Notes: generated by a model not told the origin, from the sequence alone. A stretch of DNA of 64,000 nt from Limnanthes douglasii subsp. nivea (GCA_036936605.1 JAUPFV010000004.1:93956334-94020333); one strand, 5' to 3'; positions 1 to 11,360 are shown, counted from the first letter of the stretch. Translations and numbers: made by a program.

Positions 1-253
1 CATCGTTATTCCCTCCAGTAGGAGTTCTCCAAATTCTCCTGTCGCACCGTCCAATCACCCGACGCATTCGTCGGTAAACGCCCCTACCAACTTGCCTTTC
101 ACTTCTTCCTAAACGCCAAAGCAAACAAAATTTCCTTTCAATGGGAGACTCCAGCGCCTCTTCCTCATCGGTGGGGGGCGTCTCACCTGAAATGGTCAAT
201 TAACTCCCACAATCTGAGGATTTCACACAGGTGTCAATACCGTTGCTACCCCT

Positions 254-2406
254 TTGGGTGTTTCCAGAAGGGATCTCGATCGCCAGAACCTAGAAATGGA
301 GCGCGCTCGCCAGCAGCGAGAAAATGAATCGAAGCCCATTCACACCGGTAGTAGCTCTAGCTTTATACAGCCGCTTTCTCAATCGGTCGATCCAAAAGTG
401 ACCGGTTCCCATCTTCTAGAAGAGGCCGATCCCACTTGCACCGAAGCTGTTCCAAACGAAGGCACCACCGAGCCAGAAGCGAACGATTTAGTTGGCTCGG
501 ACAGTAATACCGCAAAGGAAAATGAAGCGAGGAAAGGTGGCGCTGTTGCAGGCGGTAATGCTGCCGCTCCTCCCGAAGAGCCCCTTCCTCCAGAGATAGA
601 GGTTGTTATAACTACCACCTACCATCGGTTATTGCCAAGGGACAACGTCATTGCCCTTTTTGAAGGCAAGTATCTGTATTTCTCCGCTGTGGAACAGGCG
701 GAGCTTCTGATCCAGTGGGATATCCCGGAAAGCATCAAGGTACGATTCCCTGTTCCTGGGGAAACGCCCGTGCACGTTCGATCTCGGGAGATCGTTGTTT
801 TTACGGATCTTTTCAAATGGGGTCTCAGGTTTCCTTTAGACCTTGCGATTGCTCGGTACTTTGAGGTAATTGGTATCTGCCCCTCCCAGCTAACTCCCAA
901 CGCGTGGTATACGCTGATGTCGTGGATCATGGTCTTTCGACTGTCGGGTCGCATTATGCCGATGAAAGAGTATATCGCCATGTCCGGGCTTTCCAAATCA
1001 CCCAAATCGCCTTTCTTTCATTCTTCCTTAGCCAACACTTGGAAGATTTTAAATGATTTTCTTGAGGGCGACAAGTCCTGGAAGCATCGGTTTGTCTTCC
1101 TCAGTGGCTGTTGGGAGAACGATCGTCCATACACTAAAGAGAACCCGAGGCGGTTGCTGCGGACATAGGTTCCTGATGGTAATCATCTTTTTTTTATTGA
1201 CCGATTCTTTGTTTAGTGTCCAAGAAGTTAATTCAAGGGCTGAAAAAAGACTACTTAAAGGCCGCCAAATTTACCTTCCAAATTTTGAATGACTTCACCC
1301 GAAAGAGTTGGGGTCGGGCATTCCATCGCGGCTTCAAGAACACTAACTTGATCATGAGCAACCTCTGGCGTTGCTCTGATGAACCACTCACATGGGAGCA
1401 GCTGCGCCAACCACCTAGCTTGGTGGATTTGGTCGCAAAGACCGACGCACCTGATGCGCACTTGTTTCTTCCCAAACGCAACAAAGCGCCTAGCAAAGGC
1501 TCGAAGTCTGATGAGGATGCCGAGCCAGAGAACGCCAAAAATACGGAGGTCGACGCTGTTGGACAAGGGGCCGCAGTTGTCGTTGATGCTGAGGGTGCTG
1601 ATCGGCCTGAGGAACTGAAAAAGAAAAGGATGAAGAAGACTGTGGCTGAGGGTGACGAAGCCAAAAAACCAAAACGCTCAAAGAAGGCTCTGGTAGTCGT
1701 GATTCCTGACGATGATGAGGTCGGGGGCAAAAATGTTGGTCCTTCAGAGGCAGCGAAAGCTAACGGGGCCTCATCAAGTGGTACCAAACTGCCCGTCCTG
1801 TCCGTTCCTAGGAGCCCTCATACTTTTGCTTTGCGGGAAAACGATGTGATGTCCTTGTCCTTATACAGCATGATTGTGCCTCTGGCAATGAAAGAGAGGC
1901 GCGTAGGAGAGCTAAACCAGAGACTGACAGATGCAGAAGGGAGAATAGCCGCACTTGAGGAGGAAGTCAAGAAAAGAGATGCGGAAAAGAAACTCTTAGA
2001 AGAAAAGCTTAAAAAAGCTGAAAAAACTTTGGTGCAGGTCAGGCTAGACCGCGATGATCGAGCTGGGCAGTTGGCAGTGACTAAACTTCAAAGCTGTTTC
2101 TTCCGTTACTCCGCAGCGAAGAAAACGAAAGAGATTGTTGACCTTAAAATCGCCAATGCTCTGTTTGCTGACAAGTGTCAGAAATGGACTGAAAAAGAAA
2201 CTGCTGAGGCTAAAGCTGCTTATGTTTTGACCTTTCATAACCGTTTCCCCGACCTTGCCCTTTGGTCAATGTGGTTAGATGTCCCGAGGCAAATCTCCCA
2301 TCTGGGGTGGTCTGCGAATATGAAGAGTCGGATGCCACAGAGGCCGATCTTGAGGATGAAGACGCTTAAATTCTCCCCCTTTTTTGTTGTATCAAAATTT
2401 TTGTAA
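254..2406 (+). pseudogene. Antisense gene (aORF) of element A, gypsy-type 'Transposase_28'-like protein
   Basis: The first part (254-1168) has an acidic, low-complexity N-terminus, then a block around residues 190-240 with motifs GLRFPLD, PSQLTPNAWYTLMSW and FRLSG. This block matches what I recall of the plant family called 'putative gypsy type transposon' (Transposase_28), whose biochemical role is unknown. The second part (1216-2406) has a Lys-rich, NLS-like stretch (KKPKRSKK) and a long Glu/Lys coiled coil. An in-frame TAG at 1166-1168 breaks the first part. The intron seen in B and D corresponds to 1179-1216 here, with GT and AG ends but only 38 nt, too short to be spliced normally. The gene converges on the element's pol. 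It is inactive in this copy. Confidence 0.75.
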
Positions 2407-2529
2407 CCCTTGGGGTCTGTTGAACCCTTTTGAATGTCTTGTATCCGAATATTTTGAAATGTTAAGTTTTTCCATTGTTTTTGCAGTTTTTCACCATTAC
2501 GCTTCTACGAATCGGCATCTAATTGAAAA

Positions 2530-2930
2530 CCCTCTTGTAGGGTCGGGCACAAATGTAGAAAATTTGATCGATATCTTAATTAAAAGTTTTCCCATACGGT
2601 CGGGAACAAAATATAGATCATTTAAAAACTGCAAAACAAATTAAGGCTCTGTTGATCAATATATAATTGAAAAGTTTCCCATAGGGTAGGGAACAAAATG
2701 TAGATCAATTAAAAACTGAAAAACCTATTAAGGCTCTGTTGATCAATATATAATTGAAAATTTTCCCATAGGGTTGGGAACAAAATGTAGATCAGTTAAA
2801 AACTGAAAAACCTATTAAGGCTCTGTTGATCAATATATAATTGAAAATTTTCCCATAGGATCGGGAACAAAATGTAGATCAGTTAAAAACTGAAAAACCT
2901 ATTAAGGCTCTGTTGATCAATTAAGATCGC
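2530..2930. repeat. 87-bp tandem repeat, about 4.5 copies, 3' region of element A
   Basis: The word AGGCTCTGTTGATCAA recurs at 2644, 2731, 2818 and 2905, an exact 87-bp period; the copy before 2644 is more diverged. Each unit carries an inverted-repeat core, TTCCC then GGGAA around ATAGGG. The array lies between the ends of the converging antisense gene and pol. Such hypervariable tandem arrays in the 3' untranslated region are known for Tat/Ogre-type plant elements. Confidence 0.95.
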
Positions 2931-3030
2931 CAAAATTTGTCTATCAGCTCGTCAGGTGATGGACTTCCCTTTTAACGCTTCCGAATTTTAAAGGCAAAGG
3001 ATTAGATTAAAAAGGTCGGTTGCTATGGAT

Positions 3031-3076
3031 GCCTCATTAAAACCTTCTCGCGCCACCAAGGTAGGAAAGAGTGCAT
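3031..3076 (-). other. Conserved non-coding block downstream of pol (element A copy)
   Basis: On the minus strand this reads ACTCTTTCCTACCTTGGTGG followed by a GC-rich step and GGTTTTAATGAGG. Nearly the same block follows pol in B (19211-19256), C (39051-39096) and D (49798-49844), although neighbouring non-coding DNA is unalignable. It resembles the ACTCTTT...GGTTTTAA...GAGGC motif that I recall in the 3' regions of many plant LTR elements. Function unknown. Confidence 0.8.
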
Positions 3077-3172
3077 CCCCGACCAAAGGTTCTTACATAA
3101 ACAAGAATAATTATAAAGGAATTACAAAAATCAATAAAATTACTTCAGATATATCTTCAGATGTTCAATATT

Positions 3173-4288
3173 CTAGGGGAGCCTCAATAAGCATTCGTGC
3201 TTGTCCTGCAATCGATACGTCCCGCTCTTGATTCTTTCCACCACTTTATACGGGCCTTCCCAATTCGGGGCAAGTTTGCCGAGGCTTTTATCTTTGGTGT
3301 GCATAAAAACTCTCCTCAAAACTCTATCCCCGACCTTGGACTCTCGTCGAAGTACTTTTGACGTGTACCGGCTCCTCATTAAGGTCTGATAATGTAAAGA
3401 ATTCAGTTGAGCTCGGCTTATTTTTTCTTCTACCAGGTCCAGAGCTAGTCGTCTGTCGTCCCCTTTTCTACTTTCATCATAGTTTCCGTAAACCAAAGCG
3501 TAGGGCGATTCTTGAGTCATCGTTCGGGGGGTAGTACGGTAGGCCCATAATATTTCTTGTAAATAATCTGGCCACTTACCGGCTTTTCCTTCTAAGTTCT
3601 TTTTGAGTCTGTCGATGATGGTCCGGTTCGTGACTTCAACTTGCCCGTTCGCCTGAGGATGGGAAGGGGCCGAAAAGCATTGCCTGATTCTGTGGGTCGA
3701 ACAAAAGGATTTCATCTCGCTGTTGTCAAACTGAGGCCCGCTTTCCATTGTGAGCCTTTGAGGTACCCCAAACCTACAGCAGATGTTTGACCAAATGAAT
3801 TTGATGATATCTTTATTTTCCGTTCCTGATAGTGGCTTGGCTTCAACCCATTTCGAAAAGTAATCCACTGCCACCACTATCGTTTGTCTTCCACCGGATG
3901 CCATTGGCAATGGCCCTACTAGATCGATCCCCCATCGGTTAAAAGGGAGTCCTTCAGATCTTGATTCCACAAGAGTCGCGGGCATATTGATTGCGTTCGT
4001 GAATCTTTGACAGGTGTAGCACGTTTTCACTATCTGCTGAGCATCGGCAGTTACCGTCGGCCAGTAAAAAACGGCAAGAAAAATTCTCTTTATTAGTGCT
4101 TTGTAACCGCAGTGAGCTGCGCCTTCTCCATCGTGCAACTCTGATACAATTATCTGTGATTTATTCGTCCCCAAACATCTCAGCAAAGGCCTGCTGAAAA
4201 ACTTTTTGTACAGTATTTCCCCCAACAAAATGTAACCCCGGGCCTTATTTCTTACTTTCGGGGCTGCGATGCTATCGTCTGGTAACAA
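3173..4288 (-). pseudogene. Integrase of element A
   Basis: The 371-codon frame covers an HHCC zinc-binding N-terminus (HCGYKAL through CYTCQRF), the rve core and the C-terminal GPYKVV module. The first catalytic Asp is present in GIDLVGPLP and the Glu in GQVEVTNR. The second Asp is lost: where B reads TDNGPQF, A reads MESGPQF. Compared with B, about 20 residues are missing after LVYG, between core and C-terminal domain. Integrase would insert the cDNA into host DNA; this copy should be inactive. It continues in sense from the RNase H frames upstream. Confidence 0.85.
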
Positions 4289-5707
4289 TCATTCGGCCAG
4301 GAAAACTATAATGTCACTTCTCCAGTCCGAAAAAGTTACCGAGGATATCTGACAGGCGATCTCTGGACTGTTGTTCAGCTCTGTCCTATTTATAATCAAC
4401 GGGTTTTCTTGTACGGTTATCCAAGGGTAGCTGCTTGAACAGGATGCCGACGCTAGGGAGTCTGCAATCACGTTTTCGGTCCTGGGGACGTGCTCATACG
4501 TTACTTTGGAAAACGATGCGGCTAACACGCGCAACGCTATTAAGTATTAGACCAAGTGCTCTTTCCTGGCTTCTGACGCTCCCGAGGCTTGATTAATCAG
4601 CAACTGAGAGTCACTGATGAGACGTATATGCCTAGCCCCGCACACCTGCAGTAATCTCAAACCAGCTAGGGCAGCCTCATATTCAGCTTCGTTGTTAGAG
4701 GTGGTAAAACCAAATCGGATTGCCTCATGCATACTTATGCCCGCAGAGGTGACTATCTGTACACCTGTGTCGCATTTACTGGCGTTTGATCCTTCATCGG
4801 TTCGAATTACCCACTCGACTTGCTTGTCTTCCTCGGGTGGCTCTTCTTGGTCTGGTCGGTCGGAATGAAATTCGACTAACAAATCAGCTAAAGCCTGGCC
4901 TTTAATGGCCGTTCTTGGCTCAAAATTGATATCAAAATCGCATAGTTCGACTGACCATTTAGACATTCTTCCTGACATGGCCGGTCGCTGAAGAACATAC
5001 TTGAGTGGAAACGAGATTCGAACGACAATGGGATGGGTCTGAAAGTATGGTCGCATTTTTTGCGTCGCGATCACCAAAGCCAAAGACATTTTTTCCAACT
5101 TTAAATACCTCGTCTCCGCATTTAATAAGCTTTTGCTCACGAAGTATACCGCTTTAGGAATTGTTCCCGATTCACTGATCAACGTCGCACTCACTGCAAA
5201 ATCTGAAACTGTTACATAAAGAAAAAGAGACTCCCCTTTCAGGGGCTTTGTCAGAAGGTTCGGGGATGATAAATAAGTTTTGATTCCCAAAAAGGCATCA
5301 TCATAAGCTGGTGTCCAAACAAAAGACTTTGCGTTTCTCAAAACCTGAAAAAAGGGAGCACACGTGTCTGATGAACGAGATATAAATCGATTCAGAGCCC
5401 TTAAGCGCCCGGTTAATATCTTAATCTCTTTGATGTTCCTTGGTGGGGTCATGCTGGCGAAAGCTTGTAATTGTATCGGATTTGCCTCGATTCCTTTTTT
5501 GCTGACGAAGAATCCTAGGAACTTTCGCGACCTTACTCCAAAAGAACACTTCTCCGGGTTTAATTTAAGGTTTATATTCCTTAGATTGCCAAAAGTCCCT
5601 CTCAAATCAGCGAGATGGTCATCGTCTATCCCACTTTTCACAAGCATGTCGTCTATATAAGCCTCTATGTTTCTCCTTATTTGGCTTTCAAAAGTCTTGT
5701 TCACCAA
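4289..5707 (-). pseudogene. RT C-terminus, RNase H and archaeal-type RNase H of element A
   Basis: The frame 4547-5707 starts within RT, with YIDDML near its start (catalytic Asp pair intact), then the Ty3-type RNase H region and a second RNase H. The second domain shows TDEGS, NNEAEYEAA and SDSQLL, the Asp-Glu-Asp pattern of type I (archaeal-like) RNase H that marks the Tat lineage. A stop near 4547 interrupts the domain; its end (HVPRTENVIADSLA) continues at 4289-4534 in the same sense. Together these domains would copy RNA to DNA and remove the RNA strand. Confidence 0.85.
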
Positions 5708-6371
5708 TATTTGGTAAGTCGCTCCTGCGTTTTTTTAACCCAAATGGCATAACCCTATAACAATACAAACCTCGCATAGTATCGAACGTCGTGCTTTCTT
5801 GGTCTGATGGGTTCAATTTGATTTGATTAGAGCCTGCATATGCATCCATAAAAGAGAGTAGTCTGTTACCCGACGTCGAGTCAACCAACTGGTCGATTCT
5901 TGGCATCGGGAAAGAGTCTTTAGGGCATGCTCGATTGAGGTCGGTAAAATCTACGCACATCCTCCACTTGCCATTTTTCTTTTTGACCAGAACGGGATTG
6001 GATGTCTATAGTGGGTAACTTGACTCTTTGATATGACCGACGCTGAGCATTCTTTCCACCTTACCTAGAATAAGTTTTTCCTTTTCTAGTAAAAAAGCCC
6101 GACGTTTTTGTGAGATGGGTCGGACGTTTTTGTTGATAGTTAACTTGTGAGTTATCTGGTCTTCTGGGACTCCGGTAACGTCCTTTGCGCACCAAGCGAA
6201 CAAATTCAAATTCTCCTGTAGTAATAAAATCAACTGTCTCTTGAAACCTGGCGATAAATTAATTCTGATCTGTAAGACTCTTCCTTCGGTAAACTGGTGT
6301 TTTTCACATTCTTCATCGGTAGTAAAAAAACTTGGAGCTTCCCTGGGATTGTCAACAGGTAACGACCCCAA
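5688..6371 (-). pseudogene. RT N-terminal half of element A
   Basis: 6006-6371 encodes the leader between protease and RT (NLFAWCAKDVTGVPEDQI) and ends at an in-frame TAG (6006-6008) where B has TGG (PLWTANP). 5688-5960 continues with CVDFTDLNRACPKDSFP and FMDAYAGSNQ, then a frameshift near 5737 breaks the FGLKN region. The frame is open upstream from 6371 as far as the TAG at 6390-6392, which separates it from gag-pro. Confidence 0.85.
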
Positions 6372-6383
6372 TGGAAGTCCCGC

Positions 6384-6395
6384 TAACTGCTAGTC
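6384..6395 (-). promoter_or_regulatory. Putative UAG readthrough site between gag-pro and pol, element A
   Basis: On the minus strand the codons are GAC TAG CAG TTA, in frame with pol downstream. UAG followed by CAR-YYA is the tobamovirus-type leaky stop context; here CAG-UUA fits it exactly. The same position is a UAG in B, C and D. Readthrough is inferred, not shown. Confidence 0.55.
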
Positions 6396-6513
6396 CCAAA
6401 CTTGCTCCATTTCCTGATCTCCTTTTGGCGCTAAGGCCATCGGTAGCATTCTCTTGCCGCTTTCTAGCTGCTTCTCACCACCCTACACTGTTCCCGACCA
6501 CGTATTTCAAGCA

Positions 6514-6945
6514 TTAATGAATAATGGATGTTACCGCATGCATTCGTGACAGCCACGACCTACCAAAGATCACATTATGAGAAGCTGGCGCATCTACCAC
6601 GATGAATAACACGGTGACCTCTTTCTTGAAAGGCCTGCGGCCTAGCTGAACAATGCCTTCGAACTCTCCTATCACTTCTGCAGCCAAACCTGTGAATCCC
6701 ATGATAGTTCGGTTCGAACATGTAATCAATGGGGGTTTCCTGAACTTGGCGAACGTTGATGCGAAGATTATTTTTTCTGAACTTCTGGTGTCGACAAGGA
6801 TACGTCGGACTCCTTCTCCCGCAATGGCCGCCCCGATAATGACGGCATCTTCGTGAGGACCAGCTATGTCTCTCATGTCATCGTCGTCAAAATATAGAAT
6901 CGGTGATGGGTTTCCTTTCGAATGAGGATGAGTCTGAGCTTCCAA
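6514..6945 (-). pseudogene. Aspartic protease (retropepsin-like) region of element A
   Basis: The frame contains DMRDIAGPHEDAVIIGAAIAG, the active-site region written DTRSSE where B and D have DTGSSA, and the C-terminal VIFGRSWLSRMHAV. The Gly-to-Arg change in the active-site triad and a TAA replacing a Gln codon (VHQC in relatives) at the end of the frame make it non-functional. Protease would cleave the gag-pol precursor. It overlaps no other gene and runs on from gag. Confidence 0.85.
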
Positions 6946-8828
6946 CTAAGTTGCTAGGTTCACAATATGTCGTTTCCAGGAAGAATGCGTGATCCCTGCC
7001 ATAGAATCACCCCCAAAAATAGTCAATGATTCGAAGAATTGACAGAGGTTCCTTACGTTTCCTCTGTTTTCCACAGCTTCTTCCTCAATGACCCCGATGA
7101 GGTTACGAATGACATCGGGATTAAGATATTCGATGGATACATTAAAAATATCGATTACTTCATAAATTGTCATGGTTCTCTCGGGTTTTTGTACCGTCAC
7201 GATTTCTTTCGAAGTCGCACCCTGATGTGCTTTCTTCTTCACATACTCGAGTAATTTTCTATTTTCTATCAGCATCTGCATTTCCTTTTTGAGGGCGATA
7301 CAATCCTTGGTATCATGACCCACATCTTCATGGTATCGGCAGTATCGATTATTTCTGCTTTCCCAAGGCGTTGAAATGAGAAAAGGCCTTCGATAAATCC
7401 CGCTCTTCTTAGTCTTTTCATTGATTGTGGATACGCACTCTGTTAAGTCAGCAAGTCGGATCCATTTGTTAGAAATAGGTCGTGAGACCACCTGGTCGAT
7501 CTGTTTTGTCCTATGACCCTGGGATGCCAGGGGCTTGGAAAGTGCAGATTGAGTCGGTGGTATTGTGTTGATTGGCTGAACCTGCGGGGCATAGCAAGGT
7601 TGAGTGCCCTGCTTTATAACAACTGATCCGTGTGCACTCTACTGGATATGCGCTGCCAAATTGGATGCCTCGGTTTCCTCTATCAATATTTGTTTTTCCA
7701 CCTAAGCTAGAAGGGCGGAAAAAGTAAAAGCCTGTTTCTTAGTGACTGCTTGTTTCATCAGTCCTGGGAGTAGCCCTAAACAGTTGCTGTGAGAGCCACG
7801 TTCTCCTTGCAGTGGTCAAGTTCGATCTTTGCATCGATAATGCGCCTGGTGTAGTCCCTGAGGCTCTCCCCCAGTCTTTGTTTACAGTTAACGATTATGT
7901 CTCCATTGGCTCAGAAACTTTTGCTTCCCACAAATTGTTGACGAAACATCATCCAGATCATCCCAAAATTCTTTATACAACCCTGCGGTAATCGGTTGTA
8001 CCACTTAGATGCCCGATCCTTGAAGGTCATCGAAAAATCTTGGCATAACAACTTGTCGTCATTATCGAAACTCAACATGAAATTTTTAAAGGCTTCCAAA
8101 TGGTTTTCCAGATCTCTTTTTCCGTCATACTTCTCCAATTTAGATATGTCAAACCTCTTCGGGAGGTGTCATAACAATATTTTGTCTGATATCAGCGACG
8201 CTCTCCAACTCATTCCAAATCCAAAAGAACTGACGTCGAGCCCCTCGGTAGGAATTCCATACAATCCTTTATTGCACGGGTTGATGAACTGACTACTGAC
8301 TCTGTACCCTTGCGTCTGGCTATTTGACGACTGCCACTAACATTTCTTCTTTTTCGTGCGATATTGCCCGGGTAGAATTACCCGCTCCTCTCTACTGGCC
8401 GTCAACATTTCTTCTTTTTCGTGCGATATTGGCGTTCTTTTTTCGGTGTTGTCTTTCTTGAATTTGGGTGAGTCAGAACGGGGTTCCCTATTACGTCGGG
8501 AATTATTTTTCCGCGCGAGTTTGTTTCGTCTTTCCTTGCGACGGTATTCTCTTCTCGGTGAATCGTCCGAAGTATTATTAGCAGAAATACCCCGGTCATC
8601 CTTTTGACATCGCCTGGTTTTTCCATCTCGCTCTCTGTCTTGCTGGGGCTCTTGATAATTTCGAACAGGTCGGGCATCGATACGGTGGTCTACCCCCGGA
8701 GATCCTTCTTCGCGGTTGTCAATTATCGGCTCTTTCCCTTTGCTTTCCCGAGCTCTTTTATCATCTAAAACCCTCTCATTTTCAGCGTTCAGCTTTGCGA
8801 TGTCCTCCATTAATTGTCTTCTGCTCAT
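6946..8828 (-). pseudogene. gag of element A, several fragments
   Basis: 8337-8828 is the charged, Arg/Lys-rich N-terminus (starts MSRRQLMEDIAKL). 7911-8138 is the core capsid motif MEKYDGKRDLENHLEAFKNF through WYNRLPQGCIKNF (Retrotrans_gag family). 6946-7491 has the Tat-type zinc knuckle YCRYHEDVGHDTKDC and FFESLTIFGGD before protease. Frames between 7491-7911 and 8138-8337 are broken. A 28-bp direct repeat at 8339 and 8404 duplicates the end of the N-terminal frame. Gag would form the virus-like particle in the cytoplasm. Confidence 0.8.
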
Positions 8829-9008
8829 GATAAGAGTTGATCACTTATCCCGACCATGCGCATAATGTTCATGGTCCGGTGCCTTTTCTCCCTCGGACAG
8901 CAAAATAGCTCGGGCCACCTCTCTCCCGACCCTTTCCCCAGTCGCCTCGTCATTCATTGTTTAAGATTAAATCGTGATTTTCGAAGAAAATTTTTCTTTT
9001 AGGTATCA

Positions 9009-9030
9009 CGTGTTCCACAGACAACGCCAA
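9009..9030 (-). promoter_or_regulatory. Primer-binding site of element A
   Basis: Directly inside the LTR the minus strand reads TTGGCGTTGTCTGTGGAAC, beginning with the TGG complement of a tRNA CCA end. The tRNA cannot be named from sequence alone. It differs from the site used by B, C and D. Confidence 0.65.
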
Positions 9031-9360
9031 TGATGAGTAAATTAATGACAAGACTGAGGAATCTTGGATCTTGTGCTTGATGTGATTAGAGCTAAAAATG
9101 TAGAAAGAGAAAGTAGAAAAAGAAAGTATTAAAGAATGTCCACCTACCCAAGAATAAAGGGGTTCCCTTATATAATGGGGAAAGTGGGGCTCATTTATGT
9201 CCTAGGTAGTCTTTGACTATTTAATAGTTAGTCCTTTACATCCTACTTCATTTACACATTGTTCTCTAATAAATAATAAATACACTAATGGGTATGTTTC
9301 ACTTCTCCTTTTTGCAATTAACTCTTATTCTATTGGGCTCGGCAAATTACTCCCTTATCA
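9031..9360 (-). repeat. 5' LTR of element A (330 bp)
   Basis: On the minus strand it starts TGATAAGGGAG and ends ACTCATCA, followed at once by the primer-binding site. The other LTR is outside the window, so the limits rest on the TG...CA ends, the primer site and the abrupt switch to LINE coding sequence at 9361. A run TTATATAA near 9170 could serve as its TATA box. Confidence 0.7.
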
Positions 9361-10900
9361 ATTATTAGCAACATTTAACTTCAAAATAGGCTGATTATTT
9401 GTCCAGTTATCAAGCCAAAAGTCAACTTGACCACTGCCCAATCTCCAGCTGATATGCTTTTCAGCAGCATCACGAATTGTCATCATTCTCTTCCAAACTA
9501 TTGATCCAGCTTTAGAAGGATTAATCTGTAAATGATGATAATTATGACAGTATATGTTATGCATTGAGTTAGACCAATAAGTTTTGTTTTCTATGAAAGT
9601 TGCTCAAAGATTACAAGAGATGACAGTTTGAATATCTTCAAGATTTCGAACTTTAAAACCTCTCTCATTATTTTTCCATCTACACCAATGAACTTTATTT
9701 TCAAAATTGTTTGATCCCCAAAGAAATCTATTAAAGATAGTTTCAAGCTTTGTAATAATGCCTTTAGGAAGAATATTACTTTGCATCCAATAAAAAGTGA
9801 TATTCATCAAGACATATTTGATTAAAGTAAGATTTCCAGCAAAGGATAGGTGAGAAGCATCCCAATCGTTGATTTTGTTGCTGATTTTACATATCAGATT
9901 GTTATAGCTGCTGACTTTATAACTGGTGCTGATTGTCACACCTAAATAGTCTGTAGGCAAGTAGGTAGAAGAGAATCCAGAATTGTTATCAATAACATTA
10001 ATCCTAGAGCAGTTAATCCCAGAAGCCATAACAATCTTAGTTTTTTCTTTATTAATTACTTGACCAGAAATAGTTTGATATCTTTGAAGAAAGTTGCATG
10101 GATTAAGAATAGTAGAATCCTTGCAATTAGTAAACAACAAGATATCATCAGCAAAGGCAAGGCTCTTAATATTTATACTACTTCTACTTATATAGTACAT
10201 TTATTTGTTAAGAGAAACAATAGAGTTAATACCTCTTATCAGCACCTCCTCAACAATGATGAAAAGATAAGGAGAGATAGGATCTCCTTGTCTTAGACAT
10301 TTTTTGGTTTTAAAGAAACCAAAAACTTCACCATTGACAAGCATAGAGACATTAACAACACTTATAATATTTTTAATGAGGCAAGCAAATCTATAAAAGA
10401 AGCCAAACTTTTTGATGAATGTAAGAATAAAACAATAAGTCAGCTTGTCAAATGTCTTTGATAAATCAAGCTGAATCAAAATGTTATTATCCTTGATCTT
10501 TCTGTTAAGATTATAAAATAATTCCTTGGATATAAGAATGTTCTCATGAATACACTTGTAAGGGACAAAACCTCCTTGATAAGGAGAGATGATTTTGGGC
10601 AAAATAATAGAGAGCCTATTAGCAATAATTTTGGACATGATACGGTTAAGAAGAGAACAAAGACTTATCGGTCTATAATCTTTCCATCTTAAAGAGTTAG
10701 CAAGCTAAGGAATTAAACAAATACCAGTTGTAAAGATTCCACTACGAATGTTCTTACCAAGAAGAAAATCTTTCATAGCATTTATCATATTATATTTAAT
10801 AATGTGCCAGCAACATTTATAGAAACTATGAGTGTAACCATCCAACTCCATCTCATCCTTAGAGATAAAGAAAAGAGTCTCTCTTTTTCATGGAGAGAAA
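9361..10900 (-). pseudogene. LINE ORF2: reverse transcriptase and C-terminal region
   Basis: 10201-10638 has SKIIANRLSIILP, SPYQGGFVP, the metal-binding motif QLDLSKTFD and CLRQGDPISPYLF. After one in-frame stop at 10201-10203, 9604-10200 carries FADDILLF (catalytic Asp pair) and the downstream SGQVINKEKTK and LGVTIS motifs. 9358-9564 has WKRMMTIRDAAEKHISWRLGSGQ and FWLDNW, typical of the plant LINE C-terminus. Fragments continue to about 10900. The enzyme would perform target-primed reverse transcription; this copy is dead. Confidence 0.85.
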
Positions 10901-11360
10901 GAAACCATAACTCCAACTATTTCTTCTCATTAGCTATGCTTATAGCAATTGTCATAATTATAGTTCGAAATTTAAACCATTAGATTTGAACTTAATGGTT
11001 ATTGATTTTCCGATTTATCTTTGTCTATTTCTTTTAAGCAAAAATAAAACTTTTATGAATAAAAATTATTACATTTGAGCTACACTTATTCAATTATTGT
11101 TGAACCAAAATATTGCTTTCTAATTTAAATTTGGTAGGCCGCCAAATTTTGAAACCTAGTTTTTACTAAATCAATTAAGTGATTCAACTATACACTTGAA
11201 AATTACAGTTGATGTTTTCTTCTTCTAAGAATATTTGAATTTCATTTTTGTGTTCAAATTTTGATTCTTTAACAACTTCTTTAATCTTCTATTTGGATTT
11301 GAGAGCCAGCTCTTATAACCAATTCATTCGTGTATATAAAGTGCATTGAACTTATGAAGA
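10901..11360. other. Gap within LINE ORF2, no recognisable coding
   Basis: Between the endonuclease and RT fragments lie about 460 AT-rich bases with no frame I can align to a LINE. It may be an inserted or heavily decayed ORF2 linker. Confidence 0.4.

Larger units (their letters stand above)
1..9360 (-). mobile_element. Element A: Tat-type Ty3/gypsy retrotransposon, left end outside window
   Basis: Reading on the minus strand the order is LTR (9360-9031), primer-binding site, gag, protease, RT, RNase H, archaeal-type RNase H, integrase, then an antisense gene on the plus strand (254-2406). This is the layout of Tat-lineage elements. No second copy of the 9031-9360 LTR is seen near position 1; in elements B and D the antisense gene begins 430-740 bp inside the 3' LTR, so A's 3' LTR should lie just left of the window. 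All genes are broken by stops and frameshifts. Protein similarity to B and D is clear but much lower than between B and D, so A is a separate family. Confidence 0.9.

Noticed and set aside
1..250. 3' LTR of element A at the left edge
   Set aside because: No match to 9031-9360 and no TG...CA unit with a polypurine tract; the LTR must lie outside the window.
2530..2930. CRISPR-like array in the 87-bp and 50-bp repeats
   Set aside because: The repeats are continuous head-to-tail units without unique spacers, in a plant retrotransposon 3' region.
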